A DNA stretch of 64,000 nt from Winogradskyella sp. Its GTDB lineage: Bacteria > Bacteroidota > Bacteroidia > Flavobacteriales > Flavobacteriaceae. How positions within the stretch are numbered: position 1 is the first letter of the stretch; each line of letters starts with the position of its first letter. Position numbers and translations under genes: made by a program. Shown piece by piece: positions 31,444 through 42,234 of this stretch. The notes beneath the pieces were generated by a model that made no database searches, was not told the DNA's origin, and saw nothing but the letters and a program-made list of their open reading frames with translations. Location of the stretch: positions 1 through 64,000 of the forward strand of contig NZ_JADGDZ010000002.1 of NCBI RefSeq assembly GCF_016744625.1, written 5' to 3'.

Positions 31444-33177
31444 TTACAACGAATCAATCACACTTCCGCAAGTCAACATTGCATCGCCATAGTATGGATT
31501 TCTTATTTCTTCTTCCATACTTAGCCATACCGCACCTTTATTGTTATTTGCCATAGGGCATTTCTGAATGTAATAATTTATCGAGTTTTTTATGCTCATT
31601 GCAATAGGCACGATATTCTCGTTTAGAATGACGAAGTGAGCGCGCTGGTTTTCCAGATTATCATTGTTTGCAACGGCATCCAGCATCTCAATACTTTTGG
31701 TTAAGTGTTGTTTTTCCATCGTACTTAAATCATCAGTCGATATTGCTTTTAATTTTAATGATGTCGCTTTCGCGAAAGCGGAAACTTGACTTGCATCGCT
31801 TGCTACAAGGGCATCTTTCATTTTGAGATATGATGGTAATGCTTTGTCGAAATCAGAACTAAACGCATTGCTGAAACTCATTTCCATATCGCCCATCATT
31901 GCTGATTCGTCCTGCATCATTTGCTGATTCATCATTGATTTTTTACCCTGTAACTGTGCCGCTGCATCTACTGTAAATGTTCCATTGGTAACAATTTCAT
32001 CGCCATTATTTAATCCGGCCGATACTTGGTAAGTTTCGCCAGAGCGATTGCCCAAGGTTACTTCGTGCATTTCAAATACAGGCTCGTTAGGATTGGTTTT
32101 CACATATACCAATGAGCGCTCGCCCGTCCATAACACAGCACTTGCAGGCACGGTAAGGGTGTTTTCCATAGTTTGTGTTGCGCCTTTAACCTTACCTGTA
32201 ACAAACATTCCTGGTTTAAATAGGTCGTCTCTATTTTGAAGGGTTGCACGTACCGTTACCGTTCTTGTAGCATTATTTAAAATTGGGTCAATAAATGAAA
32301 TTGTTCCCTCAAATTCTTTATTTGGATAGGCATTGGTCGTGATGTTGATTTTTTGCCTAACGTTGAATAGCGCTATTTGATTTTCATAGGCATCAAATTC
32401 TGCCCAAACCGAATTGAGGTTGCTCAACTTCACAATAGGCTGTCCTTGATTTACATAATCGCCTTGTGCTGCCATTACTTCTGAAACCGTTCCGGAAACC
32501 GTTGCATAAATCGGGAAATTCTCTCGTACCGTTCCACTTTCTTCAATAGCATTGATTTGTGTATCTGAAAGTTTCCAGTTTTTGAGTTTATTGCGAACTG
32601 CTTTATACAAAGCGGGTTGCGATTCTTTCAACGATGCTGCGGTAATCAATTCCTGTTGTGCCGCTACAAGGTCTGGTGCGTAAATGGTTGCGAGCAGCTG
32701 ACCACGATTTACTTGTTGACCTTCATAGTTGACGTTGAGTCTTTCTATTCTTCCTTTGAAATAGCTGGCTTGCACAGTATTGTTTTCTTCATTAGCAGCT
32801 ATTTTTCCAGAAAGGGATGTCATCCCATCATCATCGCTGGCTTCTGCATTGCCCACGATAGTGGTTTGAATATTTGCTAATGCCATAGCATTTTCGGTCA
32901 TTTTTATCTCGTTTGCTGCGAGACCTTCAGCACCAGCTTCAGCAGGGATTAAGTCCATTCCACATATAGGACAATCGCCAGCTTCTGGTTGCATAATCTG
33001 TGGATGCATTGAGCACGTCCACATCTGGTCTGCACTCTCGCCAGAATGGTCGTGTTGATCGGACATATCAGACGTATCCTTATTTGCTGCATTGTCTGAG
33101 CTATTTCCAAAAATTAGCCAGCCAGCGCCCAAACCTATGATAACGGCTATTGCTATATATAAAATATTCTTATTCAT
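31444..33177 (-). CDS. CusB-like RND adaptor with heavy-metal-binding domain and C-terminal DUF3347-like domain
   Basis: WTCSMHPQIMQPEAGDCPICGMDLIP; HlyD core; C-term [32 protein letters not shown]. Confidence 0.85.
   Translation of the reverse strand: MNKNILYIAIAVIIGLGAGWLIFGNSSDNAANKDTSDMSDQHDHSGESADQMWTCSMHPQIMQPEAGDCPICGMDLIPAEAGAEGLAANEIKMTENAMALANIQTTIVGNAEASDDDGMTSLSGKIAANEENNTVQASYFKGRIERLNVNYEGQQVNRGQLLATIYAPDLVAAQQELITAASLKESQPALYKAVRNKLKNWKLSDTQINAIEESGTVRENFPIYATVSGTVSEVMAAQGDYVNQGQPIVKLSNLNSVWAEFDAYENQIALFNVRQKINITTNAYPNKEFEGTISFIDPILNNATRTVTVRATLQNRDDLFKPGMFVTGKVKGATQTMENTLTVPASAVLWTGERSLVYVKTNPNEPVFEMHEVTLGNRSGETYQVSAGLNNGDEIVTNGTFTVDAAAQLQGKKSMMNQQMMQDESAMMGDMEMSFSNAFSSDFDKALPSYLKMKDALVASDASQVSAFAKATSLKLKAISTDDLSTMEKQHLTKSIEMLDAVANNDNLENQRAHFVILNENIVPIAMSIKNSINYYIQKCPMANNNKGAVWLSMEEEIRNPYYGDAMLTCGSVIDSL
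31766..31779. repeat. Palindrome GCTTTCGCGAAAGC (16-mer form; AFAKA)
   Basis: Exact. Confidence 0.95.
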
Positions 33178-33181
33178 AATC

Positions 33182-33673
33182 TTATTTTTCGTTTTCTAGA
33201 CGTTCAATCATTGCTTTCATCTCTGCAATTTCCTTACGTTGTGCCTTAATAATGTCTTCTGCTAGTTTTTTTACTTCTGGGTCTTTAATATCTGCACGCT
33301 CACTTGTTAAAATTGCTATAGAATGGTGCGGTATCATTGCTTTCATCCACAGTACGTCGCCCACAGTGGATTTTTGGTCGCGTACTAGTCCTAATGCTCC
33401 CAAAAACAATATAACACTACCTGCGAGAATTGCAATATTCTTTTTCTTGTCTTTATACATATTCAGCATAAATAACAACATAATAACAGCCATAGTAGCT
33501 ATTCCTAGACACACCATATAAAATCGTGTAAGACTGAACCACACGTGGTCAAACTCGTAGGTATTTAAATACATTGTGATGTACATTGCTATAAATGATG
33601 ACCCTAGCATAAGGAAGAATTTAGTGTATTGGCTCATTCCTTTGTTCTTGTTTTCGTGTTCGTTTGAATTCAT
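33182..33673 (-). CDS. DUF305-like membrane protein
   Basis: WMKAMIPHHSIAILTSERADIKDPEVKKLAEDIIKAQ. Confidence 0.75.
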   Translation of the reverse strand: MNSNEHENKNKGMSQYTKFFLMLGSSFIAMYITMYLNTYEFDHVWFSLTRFYMVCLGIATMAVIMLLFMLNMYKDKKKNIAILAGSVILFLGALGLVRDQKSTVGDVLWMKAMIPHHSIAILTSERADIKDPEVKKLAEDIIKAQRKEIAEMKAMIERLENEK

Positions 33674-33697
33674 AATTTTTGGTTTTTTTGTTATTAA

Positions 33698-34405
33698 TTA
33701 TTTAATCTTCTTTTCTAGTTTTCTGATTGATGGGGAACTGATATACCACAAAACGAAACCACTCAATACGGTTATCAATCCCAAAAGTGAAAATGCCCTT
33801 AACAACAACGTGTTGAAATTATCCCTTCCCTGATAATCCATTGTATGGGTCATCCAAAGAAAATCAAACCAGCGCCAATCCCTGTGTCTCACCGTTTGAA
33901 AAGCGCCATTTTCAACCGCCACATAGGCTTTTAAATTTTGTGGTGTCTCATACAAGATTTCATAAGCTGGAAGTGGGCGACCGCGATATTCGTGATGTGA
34001 CCCTACAGAATCGACTAATTGAATTTTTGCTATTTCTAAATCGTCCAACATATACCTATTTGCAACTTGTTGTGCCTCTTCTTTAGAAATTCCATTTTTC
34101 CTTTGTCCCGTTCTTGCATTATAAAGCTGTGCTTCATTAATCCAATAATAAGGTTCATTTGCGATTTCCAGTAGTTCCAAAGATTTTACGGATTCTTTTG
34201 TAGCCAGTTGGGATGTACCGAGCAAATTATCAAAAGAGGTCTGCACCGGTGCCGATTTCTTAAAATGGTCACCGTGGATTTCGTCGATGTCCGTCCAACT
34301 GAAATACATCCCACTAATCGTCCACATCAGAAACTGAATACCTAAAAAGATACCCAAATAGCGATGTGCTTTTCTAATTTTAAGAGCTGTCTTTCTTTTA
34401 ACCAT
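33698..34405 (-). CDS. PepSY-domain membrane protein
   Basis: HRYLGIFLGIQFLMWTISGMYFSW and PepSY-like periplasmic region. Confidence 0.7.
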   Translation of the reverse strand: MVKRKTALKIRKAHRYLGIFLGIQFLMWTISGMYFSWTDIDEIHGDHFKKSAPVQTSFDNLLGTSQLATKESVKSLELLEIANEPYYWINEAQLYNARTGQRKNGISKEEAQQVANRYMLDDLEIAKIQLVDSVGSHHEYRGRPLPAYEILYETPQNLKAYVAVENGAFQTVRHRDWRWFDFLWMTHTMDYQGRDNFNTLLLRAFSLLGLITVLSGFVLWYISSPSIRKLEKKIK

Positions 34406-34406
34406 T

Positions 34407-34994
34407 TTAGTTTACTTCAAATGGAAATTCAACAATGACCTTTTCCCAACTTAAACTAATTGTGCCTGATGTATTGTTAACCTTAGTTACTTTGTACTCT
34501 AGATGTTCCTTGATTTCTTCGGAAATTTTAGGGGCTACTTTAAATCGCAATACATCATTATTCTCGTCATATTCATCCTTACCGTGTTGGTCCCAATTGG
34601 TATTAAAAATGATTGTCCATTCTTCTTGATTAGGAATAACAAAGAATCCATACTTTCCAGCATTCAATACTTTTCCATCAATGGTTAAATCTTTATTTGT
34701 TTCCATCCAAGTTGCATTATGTGCACCTGCCTGCCAAACAGCGTCATAAGGAAGTAATCCTCCAAAAACGATTCGATTACGAACTCCGGGCGATGAATAG
34801 TCAAAATGGATGTGTGCATCTCCCACCATTGCCATTGTACTTGTATGTGGACTCAATGGTTTTTTCTTATCTGGTTCAGCACTTTTTGTTTTTTGCTCCG
34901 TCGTTTCTTCACTCTGTGGTTCTTGCGCATTCTTTGAAGTTTCTTTACAAGAGACTAAGAGGATAAGGCATAAAAGAATGATACTGTTTTTCAT
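34407..34994 (-). CDS. DUF2911-like lipoprotein
   Basis: Lipobox VSC; DYSSPGVRNRIVFGGLLPYDAVWQAGAHNAT. Confidence 0.75.
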   Translation of the reverse strand: MKNSIILLCLILLVSCKETSKNAQEPQSEETTEQKTKSAEPDKKKPLSPHTSTMAMVGDAHIHFDYSSPGVRNRIVFGGLLPYDAVWQAGAHNATWMETNKDLTIDGKVLNAGKYGFFVIPNQEEWTIIFNTNWDQHGKDEYDENNDVLRFKVAPKISEEIKEHLEYKVTKVNNTSGTISLSWEKVIVEFPFEVN

Positions 34995-35005
34995 ATAAGT
35001 ATGGT

Positions 35006-37510
35006 TTAGTTAATTGATTTTGTTTTAAGTCTAAGTGCATTCACGATTACAGAAACCGAGCTAAAGCTCATTGCCAATGCAGCAATCATAGGCGAGAGTA
35101 GAATTCCGAAAAACGGGAACAATACTCCTGCTGCAATAGGTACACCGAGTGTGTTATATATCAAAGCAAAAAATAGATTTTGCTTAATATTCCGCATTAC
35201 TTTATGGCTTAAATTCCTTGCTTTTACGATGCCGTGCAAATCTCCTTTTACAAGCGTTATCATCGCACTTTCAATAGCGACATCTGTTCCCGTACCCATT
35301 GCAATACCTACATCACTCTTAGCGAGTGCTGGTGCGTCGTTGATACCGTCGCCCGCCATTGCTACGACTTTGCCTTGTTCCTGTAATTTTTTGACTTCAT
35401 CAAGTTTGTTCTCGGGTAACATTCCTGCCATAAAGTTTGCAAGGTTCAATTCACTCGCTACGGCTTGAGCTGTATCGTGATTATCGCCCGTAAGCATAAT
35501 GACATCAATACCTTTTTCTTGAAGTTCCTTAATTGCCTTAGCGCTTGTTTCTTTGATTTTATCGCCTATTACTACATATCCTAAAACATCGCCATCAATG
35601 GATAGATACGAAACTGTCTTACCTTGTTTCTGAAAAGATTTTGCTTCGGTTTGCATTTCAGAGGATAGCGTAGCATTTGCGTACTCCATCATCTTTGCAT
35701 TTCCCAAATCGAGTTTTTTTCCATCAACTGTTCCTTCTACGCCTTTTCCTGTTACTGCGCTAAAGTTTTCGGTTTTGGATATTTCAGTTTTCTGTTCCTT
35801 TCCATATTTCACGGTAGCTTCGGCAAGTGGATGCTCGCTGGAACTGTTTAGGGATGCGATAAAATTTAGAATCTCGCTTTCGCGAAAGCGGTCTCCAAAA
35901 ACACCTATTTTCTCTACCGTTGGTTTTCCTTCCGTTATGGTTCCTGTTTTATCCACGATGAGCGTGTCTACCTTATCCATTTTTTCGAGCGCTTCGGCAT
36001 TTTTAATCAGCACTCCGTTTTGAGCACCTTTACCCACGCCCACCATTACTGACATAGGTGTAGCCAATCCTAAAGCGCAAGGGCAAGCAATAATCAATAC
36101 CGCGATGGCATTGACCAATGCATAGACATATGCAGGTTCTGGACCCCAAATTGCCCAAACCGCAAATGTGATGAGTGAAATAACAACTACAACTGGAACA
36201 AAATAACCTGAAACCGTGTCTGCTAATTTCTGAATGGGTGCACGACTGCGACTGGCATCGTTTACCATATGTATAATTTGGGAAAGCAAGGTGTCGCTAC
36301 CTACTTTTTCGGCTTTCATTAAAAAAGACTGGTTTCCGTTAATTGTACCGCTGCTCACTTTATCACCTTCAACTTTATCGACAGGTATTGGCTCGCCAGA
36401 AATCATCGACTCATCCACAGTTGTTTTGCCTTCAGTAATCTTACCATCTACAGGAATTTTATCGCCCGGCTTCACTCGTAGTATATCGCCTTTTTCAATC
36501 TGGTCAATAGAAACTTCTTCTTCATTTCCATTAACTACTTTAATTGCTTTATTGGGTGCGAGCTTTAATAATTCCTTTACTGCGGAATTGGTTTTACTAT
36601 GCGCACGGGCTTCCAAAACTTGACCCATCAATACCAATGTGAGAATTACGGTAGCGGCCTCAAAATAAACGTGAACCGCACCAGATGCTGTTTTGAATTG
36701 TTCGGGGAAAAAATCTGGAAACAACATTCCAAAAACACTAAAAAGCCACGCAACGCCGGCACCTATGCCAATAAGCGTGAACATATTGAGATTCCAAGTT
36801 TTGATGCTTCGGTAGGCACGCTCAAAAAACATCCAAGTGGCATAAAACACAACTGGAATAGATAGCCCGAATTGAATCCAGTTCCACCATTTTTGCTCCA
36901 TTATATCGTATAATGGATTATTAGGAATCATTTCACTCATAGCGATTATGAAAATAGGTAGTGTGAAGGCTACAGCAACCCAAAACTTCTTTACTAACTT
37001 TTTATACGTTTTTTCTTCTGCTGAACTATCGGCTTCCATTGGGACTAAATCCATTCCGCAAATAGGGCAAGCTCCAGCTTCGTCTTTTACGACTTCTGGG
37101 TGCATTGGGCAGGTCCATTGTTCTGAAGTTACTACTGATAGATTTTGCTCTTCGACCAAATCCATACCGCAGACAGGACAATCGCCTGGCTTGTCATAGG
37201 TTTTATCGCCTTCGCAATGCATTGGGCAATAGAAGGTGCCAGCTCCTTTACCTTTTGGTTCTTCTTTATTTGCCTTTTTTGTATGGTGTTGGTGTTCTTC
37301 TGAATTATGAATACTATATCGACCACCATCATTTTGTAAAGCCTCTTGAAACGTCTCTATTGCAATGTGAGATTCCATTTCGATTGTAGCTTCTGCTTTC
37401 TCTAAATTTACCGAGGCGTTAGTAACACCTTCCACTTTAGAAAGTGTTTGCTCTACGTGATTTCGACAACCGTTGCAGGTCATTCCTTGTATGTGATAGG
37501 TGTGTTTCAT
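35006..37510 (-). CDS. copA: Copper-translocating P-type ATPase (CopA-like)
   Basis: GMTCNGCRNH HMA domain, two CPMH...CPxCGMDLV domains, ACPCALGLATP, DKTGTITEG, GDGINDAPALA. Confidence 0.9.
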   Translation of the reverse strand: MKHTYHIQGMTCNGCRNHVEQTLSKVEGVTNASVNLEKAEATIEMESHIAIETFQEALQNDGGRYSIHNSEEHQHHTKKANKEEPKGKGAGTFYCPMHCEGDKTYDKPGDCPVCGMDLVEEQNLSVVTSEQWTCPMHPEVVKDEAGACPICGMDLVPMEADSSAEEKTYKKLVKKFWVAVAFTLPIFIIAMSEMIPNNPLYDIMEQKWWNWIQFGLSIPVVFYATWMFFERAYRSIKTWNLNMFTLIGIGAGVAWLFSVFGMLFPDFFPEQFKTASGAVHVYFEAATVILTLVLMGQVLEARAHSKTNSAVKELLKLAPNKAIKVVNGNEEEVSIDQIEKGDILRVKPGDKIPVDGKITEGKTTVDESMISGEPIPVDKVEGDKVSSGTINGNQSFLMKAEKVGSDTLLSQIIHMVNDASRSRAPIQKLADTVSGYFVPVVVVISLITFAVWAIWGPEPAYVYALVNAIAVLIIACPCALGLATPMSVMVGVGKGAQNGVLIKNAEALEKMDKVDTLIVDKTGTITEGKPTVEKIGVFGDRFRESEILNFIASLNSSSEHPLAEATVKYGKEQKTEISKTENFSAVTGKGVEGTVDGKKLDLGNAKMMEYANATLSSEMQTEAKSFQKQGKTVSYLSIDGDVLGYVVIGDKIKETSAKAIKELQEKGIDVIMLTGDNHDTAQAVASELNLANFMAGMLPENKLDEVKKLQEQGKVVAMAGDGINDAPALAKSDVGIAMGTGTDVAIESAMITLVKGDLHGIVKARNLSHKVMRNIKQNLFFALIYNTLGVPIAAGVLFPFFGILLSPMIAALAMSFSSVSVIVNALRLKTKSIN
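35876..35889. repeat. Palindrome GCTTTCGCGAAAGC (16-mer form; RFRES frame)
   Basis: Exact. Confidence 0.95.
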
Positions 37511-37523
37511 AATTTTCTAAATT

Positions 37524-38879
37524 TTACATTTTCATCATTCCCTCATCATCCATCTTCATTTCCATATGCATGTTACCATCACTATCAGTATGAGATTTCA
37601 TAAAAAGGAATTGAAAAAGGAATATAAGAATGATACCTATTCCTGCTACTATAAGCACGAAGGGGTCGTTTATATATTTTAAATAAATGAATGCAGATAA
37701 AATAACTACATCCATTACTATTGCTATTATAGGAATAACTGGATTAAATTTTACTTCTGTTCTAAGATGTCTAAATAGTCCCCAGTGAATTGCAATATCC
37801 ATTATCAGATAAAAGATTGCACCTATGGAAGCTATACGAGTTAAGTCAAACAAAATAGTCAAAAGTATTGCCAAAGAAACCGTGAAAATGAGTGCTGGAT
37901 TTTTAAGTTTTTGAATGATGTTTAAATTGGGCACTTGTTTCATACTACTTAACATTCCTAACATTCTTGAAGCGGAATATACACTAGCTATTACCCCAGA
38001 TACCGTAGCAATAATTGCAAGAATAATTGTTAATATAGAACCCCATTCGCCAAATATTGGTTTTGCTGCCGCCGCCAAAGCATAATCTTTTGCTATAATT
38101 ATTTCTTCAACACCTAATGCTCCAGCAACTGATAAGGCCAAAACAACATAAATAATGGTGCATATAACTATTGAAATAATTATGGAACGCCCAACATTCT
38201 TATGTGGATTTTTAATATCCCCTCCCTGATTCGTAATAGTTGTAAATCCTTTAAAGGCAAGTATAGATAAAGCCAAAGCAGCTATAAAACCGAAACCTTC
38301 GGGTAAGGATTGACTACTACTCGCTACATAATTCCCCGTGATGGTCGGTAAGCCTGAAATAATCAATCCTGAAACTGCCAACAGTACAATGCCAATTACT
38401 TTAATAATTGCTGTAAACGTAGCCGTAGTTTCAATAATCTTGTTACCGGATATATTTATAATGTAAGCGAGACCTATAAGAACCACACCTAATACTGATG
38501 CATATCCTGAATATTCCTGTGGAAATAGTCGCAATGCATAAGCTCCAAAAGTACCTGCAACTAAACTCTCTGCAACTACCATAGACACGTACATTAATAA
38601 TGAGAAAGACCCAGCAGCAGTACCTGGTCCATACGCTTTTGTTAAAAATTTTGCAACACCTCCAGATGAAGGATACGCGTTTGAAAATTTTACATAAGAA
38701 TAAGAACTGAACCCAACCACGATGGCACCTGCAATAAAAGCAATGGGAAACAAATCGCCTACCAACTCTGCTATTTGACCCATTAAGACAAAAATACCAG
38801 CACCTATCATCACGCCTGTGCCTAATGATACAGAGCCTATTAATGAAAGTTTTTGATTATTTATTTTTGGTGGTTTCAT
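37524..38879 (-). CDS. APC-superfamily permease
   Basis: GVMIGAGIFVLMGQIAE N-terminal motif, ~12 TMs; Met/His-rich C-terminus MKSHTDSDGNMHMEMKMDDEGMMKM. Confidence 0.8.
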   Translation of the reverse strand: MKPPKINNQKLSLIGSVSLGTGVMIGAGIFVLMGQIAELVGDLFPIAFIAGAIVVGFSSYSYVKFSNAYPSSGGVAKFLTKAYGPGTAAGSFSLLMYVSMVVAESLVAGTFGAYALRLFPQEYSGYASVLGVVLIGLAYIINISGNKIIETTATFTAIIKVIGIVLLAVSGLIISGLPTITGNYVASSSQSLPEGFGFIAALALSILAFKGFTTITNQGGDIKNPHKNVGRSIIISIVICTIIYVVLALSVAGALGVEEIIIAKDYALAAAAKPIFGEWGSILTIILAIIATVSGVIASVYSASRMLGMLSSMKQVPNLNIIQKLKNPALIFTVSLAILLTILFDLTRIASIGAIFYLIMDIAIHWGLFRHLRTEVKFNPVIPIIAIVMDVVILSAFIYLKYINDPFVLIVAGIGIILIFLFQFLFMKSHTDSDGNMHMEMKMDDEGMMKM

Positions 38880-38880
38880 T

Positions 38881-39174
38881 TTATCTTAATTTTTTTCGCA
38901 TAGCTTCGGAAATGTTCTCGGCATAGACACCATAGGCATCTACTAATAAGCCTTTAATTCCTTTTTTAGAAGATATAGCGTAAAGCACACTATTGTCGTC
39001 GGTACTGCTCATACCTTCAAAGCGATACATCTTATCAACCTCAAAATCTTCTGGGTGTAATTTTAATTTTAAAGAATTGCATTCTATATGTCCCGAGCAT
39101 ATATTGAAATCATAGGTATAGCCATCAGCTTTTAAACTGTTCATAGCCTCTGAAAGAGTATCGTAATTTTTCAT
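38881..39174 (-). CDS. Conserved hypothetical protein
   Basis: 97-aa ORF, tight spacing to neighbours. Confidence 0.6.
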   Translation of the reverse strand: MKNYDTLSEAMNSLKADGYTYDFNICSGHIECNSLKLKLHPEDFEVDKMYRFEGMSSTDDNSVLYAISSKKGIKGLLVDAYGVYAENISEAMRKKLR

Positions 39175-39175
39175 A

Positions 39176-40009
39176 TTATAGATGAACTGTCATCACTGGT
39201 TTTTTTGAATGATTCGTTACATCTTCGGCAATACTCTTTGAAAACATACTTGATAATCCCTTTCTGCTATGGGTATACATTACAATTAAATCTACATCAA
39301 TGGATTCTTCAAATTTTTGGATACCACTTTCTACATTAGTTTCACTATAAACGTGCATCTGATAGTTTTCCAAGTTTGGGAAATGCTTTATGAAATCTTT
39401 AATAGGCTCCAAACCATCTTCAACGCTATTAAAATCTGTTGTTGTGTTGATGTTTAACAAGTGTATTTTTGAATTACATTTTTTTGAAATTTCTTCAACT
39501 GTTTTAAATGCATTGGAAATATCTTCCTTAAAGTCTGACACAAATGCAATATTTTTAAAAGGAAATATTACTTCATTTTCCTTAACAACCAAAATAGGCA
39601 CACGAGTATTCCGAATAATCTTTTGGGCGTTACTACCCAATAATTTACTTAAGAATCCTTTTTGAATACCTTTACTTCCAGTTACAATAAAATCGTGATG
39701 AAAATCGTGAGAATGTTCTACAATTGCTTGATTGTCTGATACAAATTGTAAAAAGGTTCTTGATTTTAAACCCTTATGTTCTGCCTCCATATCTAATGCT
39801 CTTAATTTACTTTTGGCATCACCTATTGCTGCAAGCGTATCAGGATAATTACTTTCCTTTTCCTTATCGAGTTTTACCCAATCTACAGGTGTATGCAATT
39901 GATGTAAAAAATGAATTTCGGATTTGAAAAGTGTTGCGATTTTAATAGCCAGTTTTGCTGCTTTATCGCAATTATCTGAAAAGTCTGTGGGCACTAATAT
40001 GTTTTTCAT
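39176..40009 (-). CDS. Tandem universal stress protein
   Basis: KNILVPTDFSDNC...FIVTGSKGIQKGFLSKLLGSNAQKII; second Usp half. Confidence 0.85.
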   Translation of the reverse strand: MKNILVPTDFSDNCDKAAKLAIKIATLFKSEIHFLHQLHTPVDWVKLDKEKESNYPDTLAAIGDAKSKLRALDMEAEHKGLKSRTFLQFVSDNQAIVEHSHDFHHDFIVTGSKGIQKGFLSKLLGSNAQKIIRNTRVPILVVKENEVIFPFKNIAFVSDFKEDISNAFKTVEEISKKCNSKIHLLNINTTTDFNSVEDGLEPIKDFIKHFPNLENYQMHVYSETNVESGIQKFEESIDVDLIVMYTHSRKGLSSMFSKSIAEDVTNHSKKPVMTVHL

Positions 40010-40034
40010 AACATCTATTTAACAATCAATTGAA

Positions 40035-40520
40035 TTATAACTTTTTAAATGAAGTATGTGAGTGTATGATTTTCCATTTGCCTTCTATTTTTTCTAAAAT
40101 AGAAGTAGCAACTCCTTTACTTTTAATGGTTCGCTCCTCTGTCCCTTTAGCCTTGTCACCTTTTAAAACTATCTTATACAGGTAATTTTCAGTTGTATAT
40201 GCATACGGTAAATTGACATTTGCATTAATTTTATAATCTGAAAATGTAAAACTTTTAAAGTGACCTAATTCTGGACCTAGATGCCCATTAATGTACTCTT
40301 TATAAGTGCCCTCTACTTTACCTTGTTCAAAAATTGTAGCATCCTCCGTAAAAAGTTCGAAAGTACCGTCTGTAGTCAGGTTTTGAATGGCATCTTTATA
40401 CGACTTCATCACTTCTATGACCGCTTGTTCTTCTGTATCCACATCGGCATTTTGACTGTTGATTTGACTAGTCACAAATAACAATAGCGTTAATAATGTT
40501 GTAAGTTTTACTGTTTTCAT
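40035..40520 (-). CDS. Secreted SnoaL/NTF2-like (DUF4440-type) protein
   Basis: Signal peptide; EVMKSYKDAIQNLTTDGTFELFTEDATIFEQG. Confidence 0.6.
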   Translation of the reverse strand: MKTVKLTTLLTLLLFVTSQINSQNADVDTEEQAVIEVMKSYKDAIQNLTTDGTFELFTEDATIFEQGKVEGTYKEYINGHLGPELGHFKSFTFSDYKINANVNLPYAYTTENYLYKIVLKGDKAKGTEERTIKSKGVATSILEKIEGKWKIIHSHTSFKKL

Positions 40521-40540
40521 ACTGTTTTTTCTTTAAAGGG

Positions 40541-41089
40541 TTATTTATTCACTCTAATTCTATTCACATTTGCGATACCAAAAACCAACACGAAAAATCT
40601 AAGTAATACCTCAAGTGTTACTAAAATTTTAGCAGGAACCGTTATTGGAACTATATCTCCAAATCCTACAGATGAAAATGTAATAAGGCTGAAATAGGAT
40701 AAATCGAAAAATACCGAGAGTCCATTATTTCCAATGCCATTGTTGACTTTAAAATGAGTAGGGTCCAAAAATTGTAATGCTGTAAAATCTATTGCAAACG
40801 AGAATATAACCAACACAATCAAATATCCGAACAGCACCAATACGTGACTCAAGAGATGACTTTGAGCAATTATTTTCATCAACTGATTAAAGGACAAGGC
40901 TATAATAAACCCAATTTTAATCAATGTTAAAACTAAAATTATAATTGTAACGTAAGACGCATCAAGACTAGGCATAGCGTACAGTTCGACTACCGAAGCG
41001 ATAAGCAGCACTAATAGCACATACTTAGAACCATAGAATAGCTGCCCATAAAACGCAGTTGTAGTTTCTATGTCTTTTTCTTTACCCAT
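40541..41089 (-). CDS. Potassium-channel-like (Ion_trans_2) protein
   Basis: Pore-like SLITFSSVGFGDIVP between TM helices. Confidence 0.7.
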   Translation of the reverse strand: MGKEKDIETTTAFYGQLFYGSKYVLLVLLIASVVELYAMPSLDASYVTIIILVLTLIKIGFIIALSFNQLMKIIAQSHLLSHVLVLFGYLIVLVIFSFAIDFTALQFLDPTHFKVNNGIGNNGLSVFFDLSYFSLITFSSVGFGDIVPITVPAKILVTLEVLLRFFVLVFGIANVNRIRVNK

Positions 41090-41146
41090 TCATTAATTAG
41101 TTAACTATGATTTTTCATCAAAGGTCTCTTCAATTATATTATTCTT

Positions 41147-41281
41147 TTAAACTAATATCTGTAGCACCAATGCACCGCCAATTATTGCTATTAATATTGC
41201 ATACACTAAATAATTGAACCATTTTGCAAAAGAGCTCTTATTTTGGGCTTTGGCATTATTAGTATTACAACAATTCTTCAT
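41147..41281 (-). CDS. 44-aa small single-TM protein (not in ORF track)
   Basis: ATG...TAA: MKNCCNTNNAKAQNKSSFAKWFNYLVYAILIAIIGGALVLQILV. Confidence 0.5.
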   Translation of the reverse strand: MKNCCNTNNAKAQNKSSFAKWFNYLVYAILIAIIGGALVLQILV

Positions 41282-41444
41282 TCACTTTACATATTTTTTG
41301 ATTGTGATTAGTAAACTGAAATCTTTATTTTATACTTAAAAATGTGGGGCGAACTAGTATTAAACGATTAACCACTTAAGTCTTTCATCTCATAAAATCA
41401 GATACTCTTTACTATTTTTTTTAATTAATACATTGTGCCTAAAA

Positions 41445-41495
41445 AAGAGAAAGGGTTTACTAAACCAACCAATGAAAAGAACATCCCTTTCTCTT
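41445..41495. terminator. 11-bp perfect inverted repeat in a long intergenic region
   Basis: AAGAGAAAGGG ... CCCTTTCTCTT. Confidence 0.5.
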
Positions 41496-41662
41496 ATTAG
41501 GACTTTAATTTGTGCTTGAATTGGGAAGTAACTAACACTAACCATCAATTATTTTTCCTTCCAAAACAGGACTTTTTAACTATTCAGATATCCTTATCAT
41601 CTCTCAACTTTCTGTTAACTAATAAACCAGAGTATTGAAAAGATTTCTATACAAGGGACTAT

Positions 41663-42211
41663 CTATTGAATAGTTTTTTGAACTTTTCCACACTTCAACA
41701 TTGAGCTTCCATAATAAGGATTTCTAATTTCTTCACTTGTGCTTAACCAAGCACTCCCTTTATCATACATTGGGCAAAATTGTTGGTACAATGTGCTTTT
41801 TGACCCTGTAATAGCTATCATATCGGTAATATCCTTACTCAAGATCTTAAAATGCTCTCTTTGGTGGTCTATGGCACTTTCAGCAATATGTTCTGAGTGT
41901 TCAGTAGCATCTTCTATAATGTCGGTTAGCTCCTTTTGCTGATCTTTTGTGTAGCTACTTTTATCAAATGATTTAAGAGAGGCTACTAGTTTAGTACCTG
42001 CTTGTGCGGCTTTTTTGGTGTCATCTCCTACTAGAGCATCTTTCAACATAAAATAATCAGTAAGAATTACTTCTGTTTTGGCATCTCCCATTTTCATTTT
42101 ACTATGATCCATTTCCATTTCTCCGTGGTTCATTTTTTCTTTTTCCTGTGCATTAGTAAAAGAAATTGTTAACAATAGCATTGCTGCTATACTCATTTTT
42201 AAATTTTTCAT
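41663..42211 (-). CDS. DUF3347-like secreted protein
   Basis: [51 protein letters not shown]. Confidence 0.8.
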   Translation of the reverse strand: MKNLKMSIAAMLLLTISFTNAQEKEKMNHGEMEMDHSKMKMGDAKTEVILTDYFMLKDALVGDDTKKAAQAGTKLVASLKSFDKSSYTKDQQKELTDIIEDATEHSEHIAESAIDHQREHFKILSKDITDMIAITGSKSTLYQQFCPMYDKGSAWLSTSEEIRNPYYGSSMLKCGKVQKTIQ

Positions 42212-42234
42212 TTTCCTTAATATTTAATTATTAT

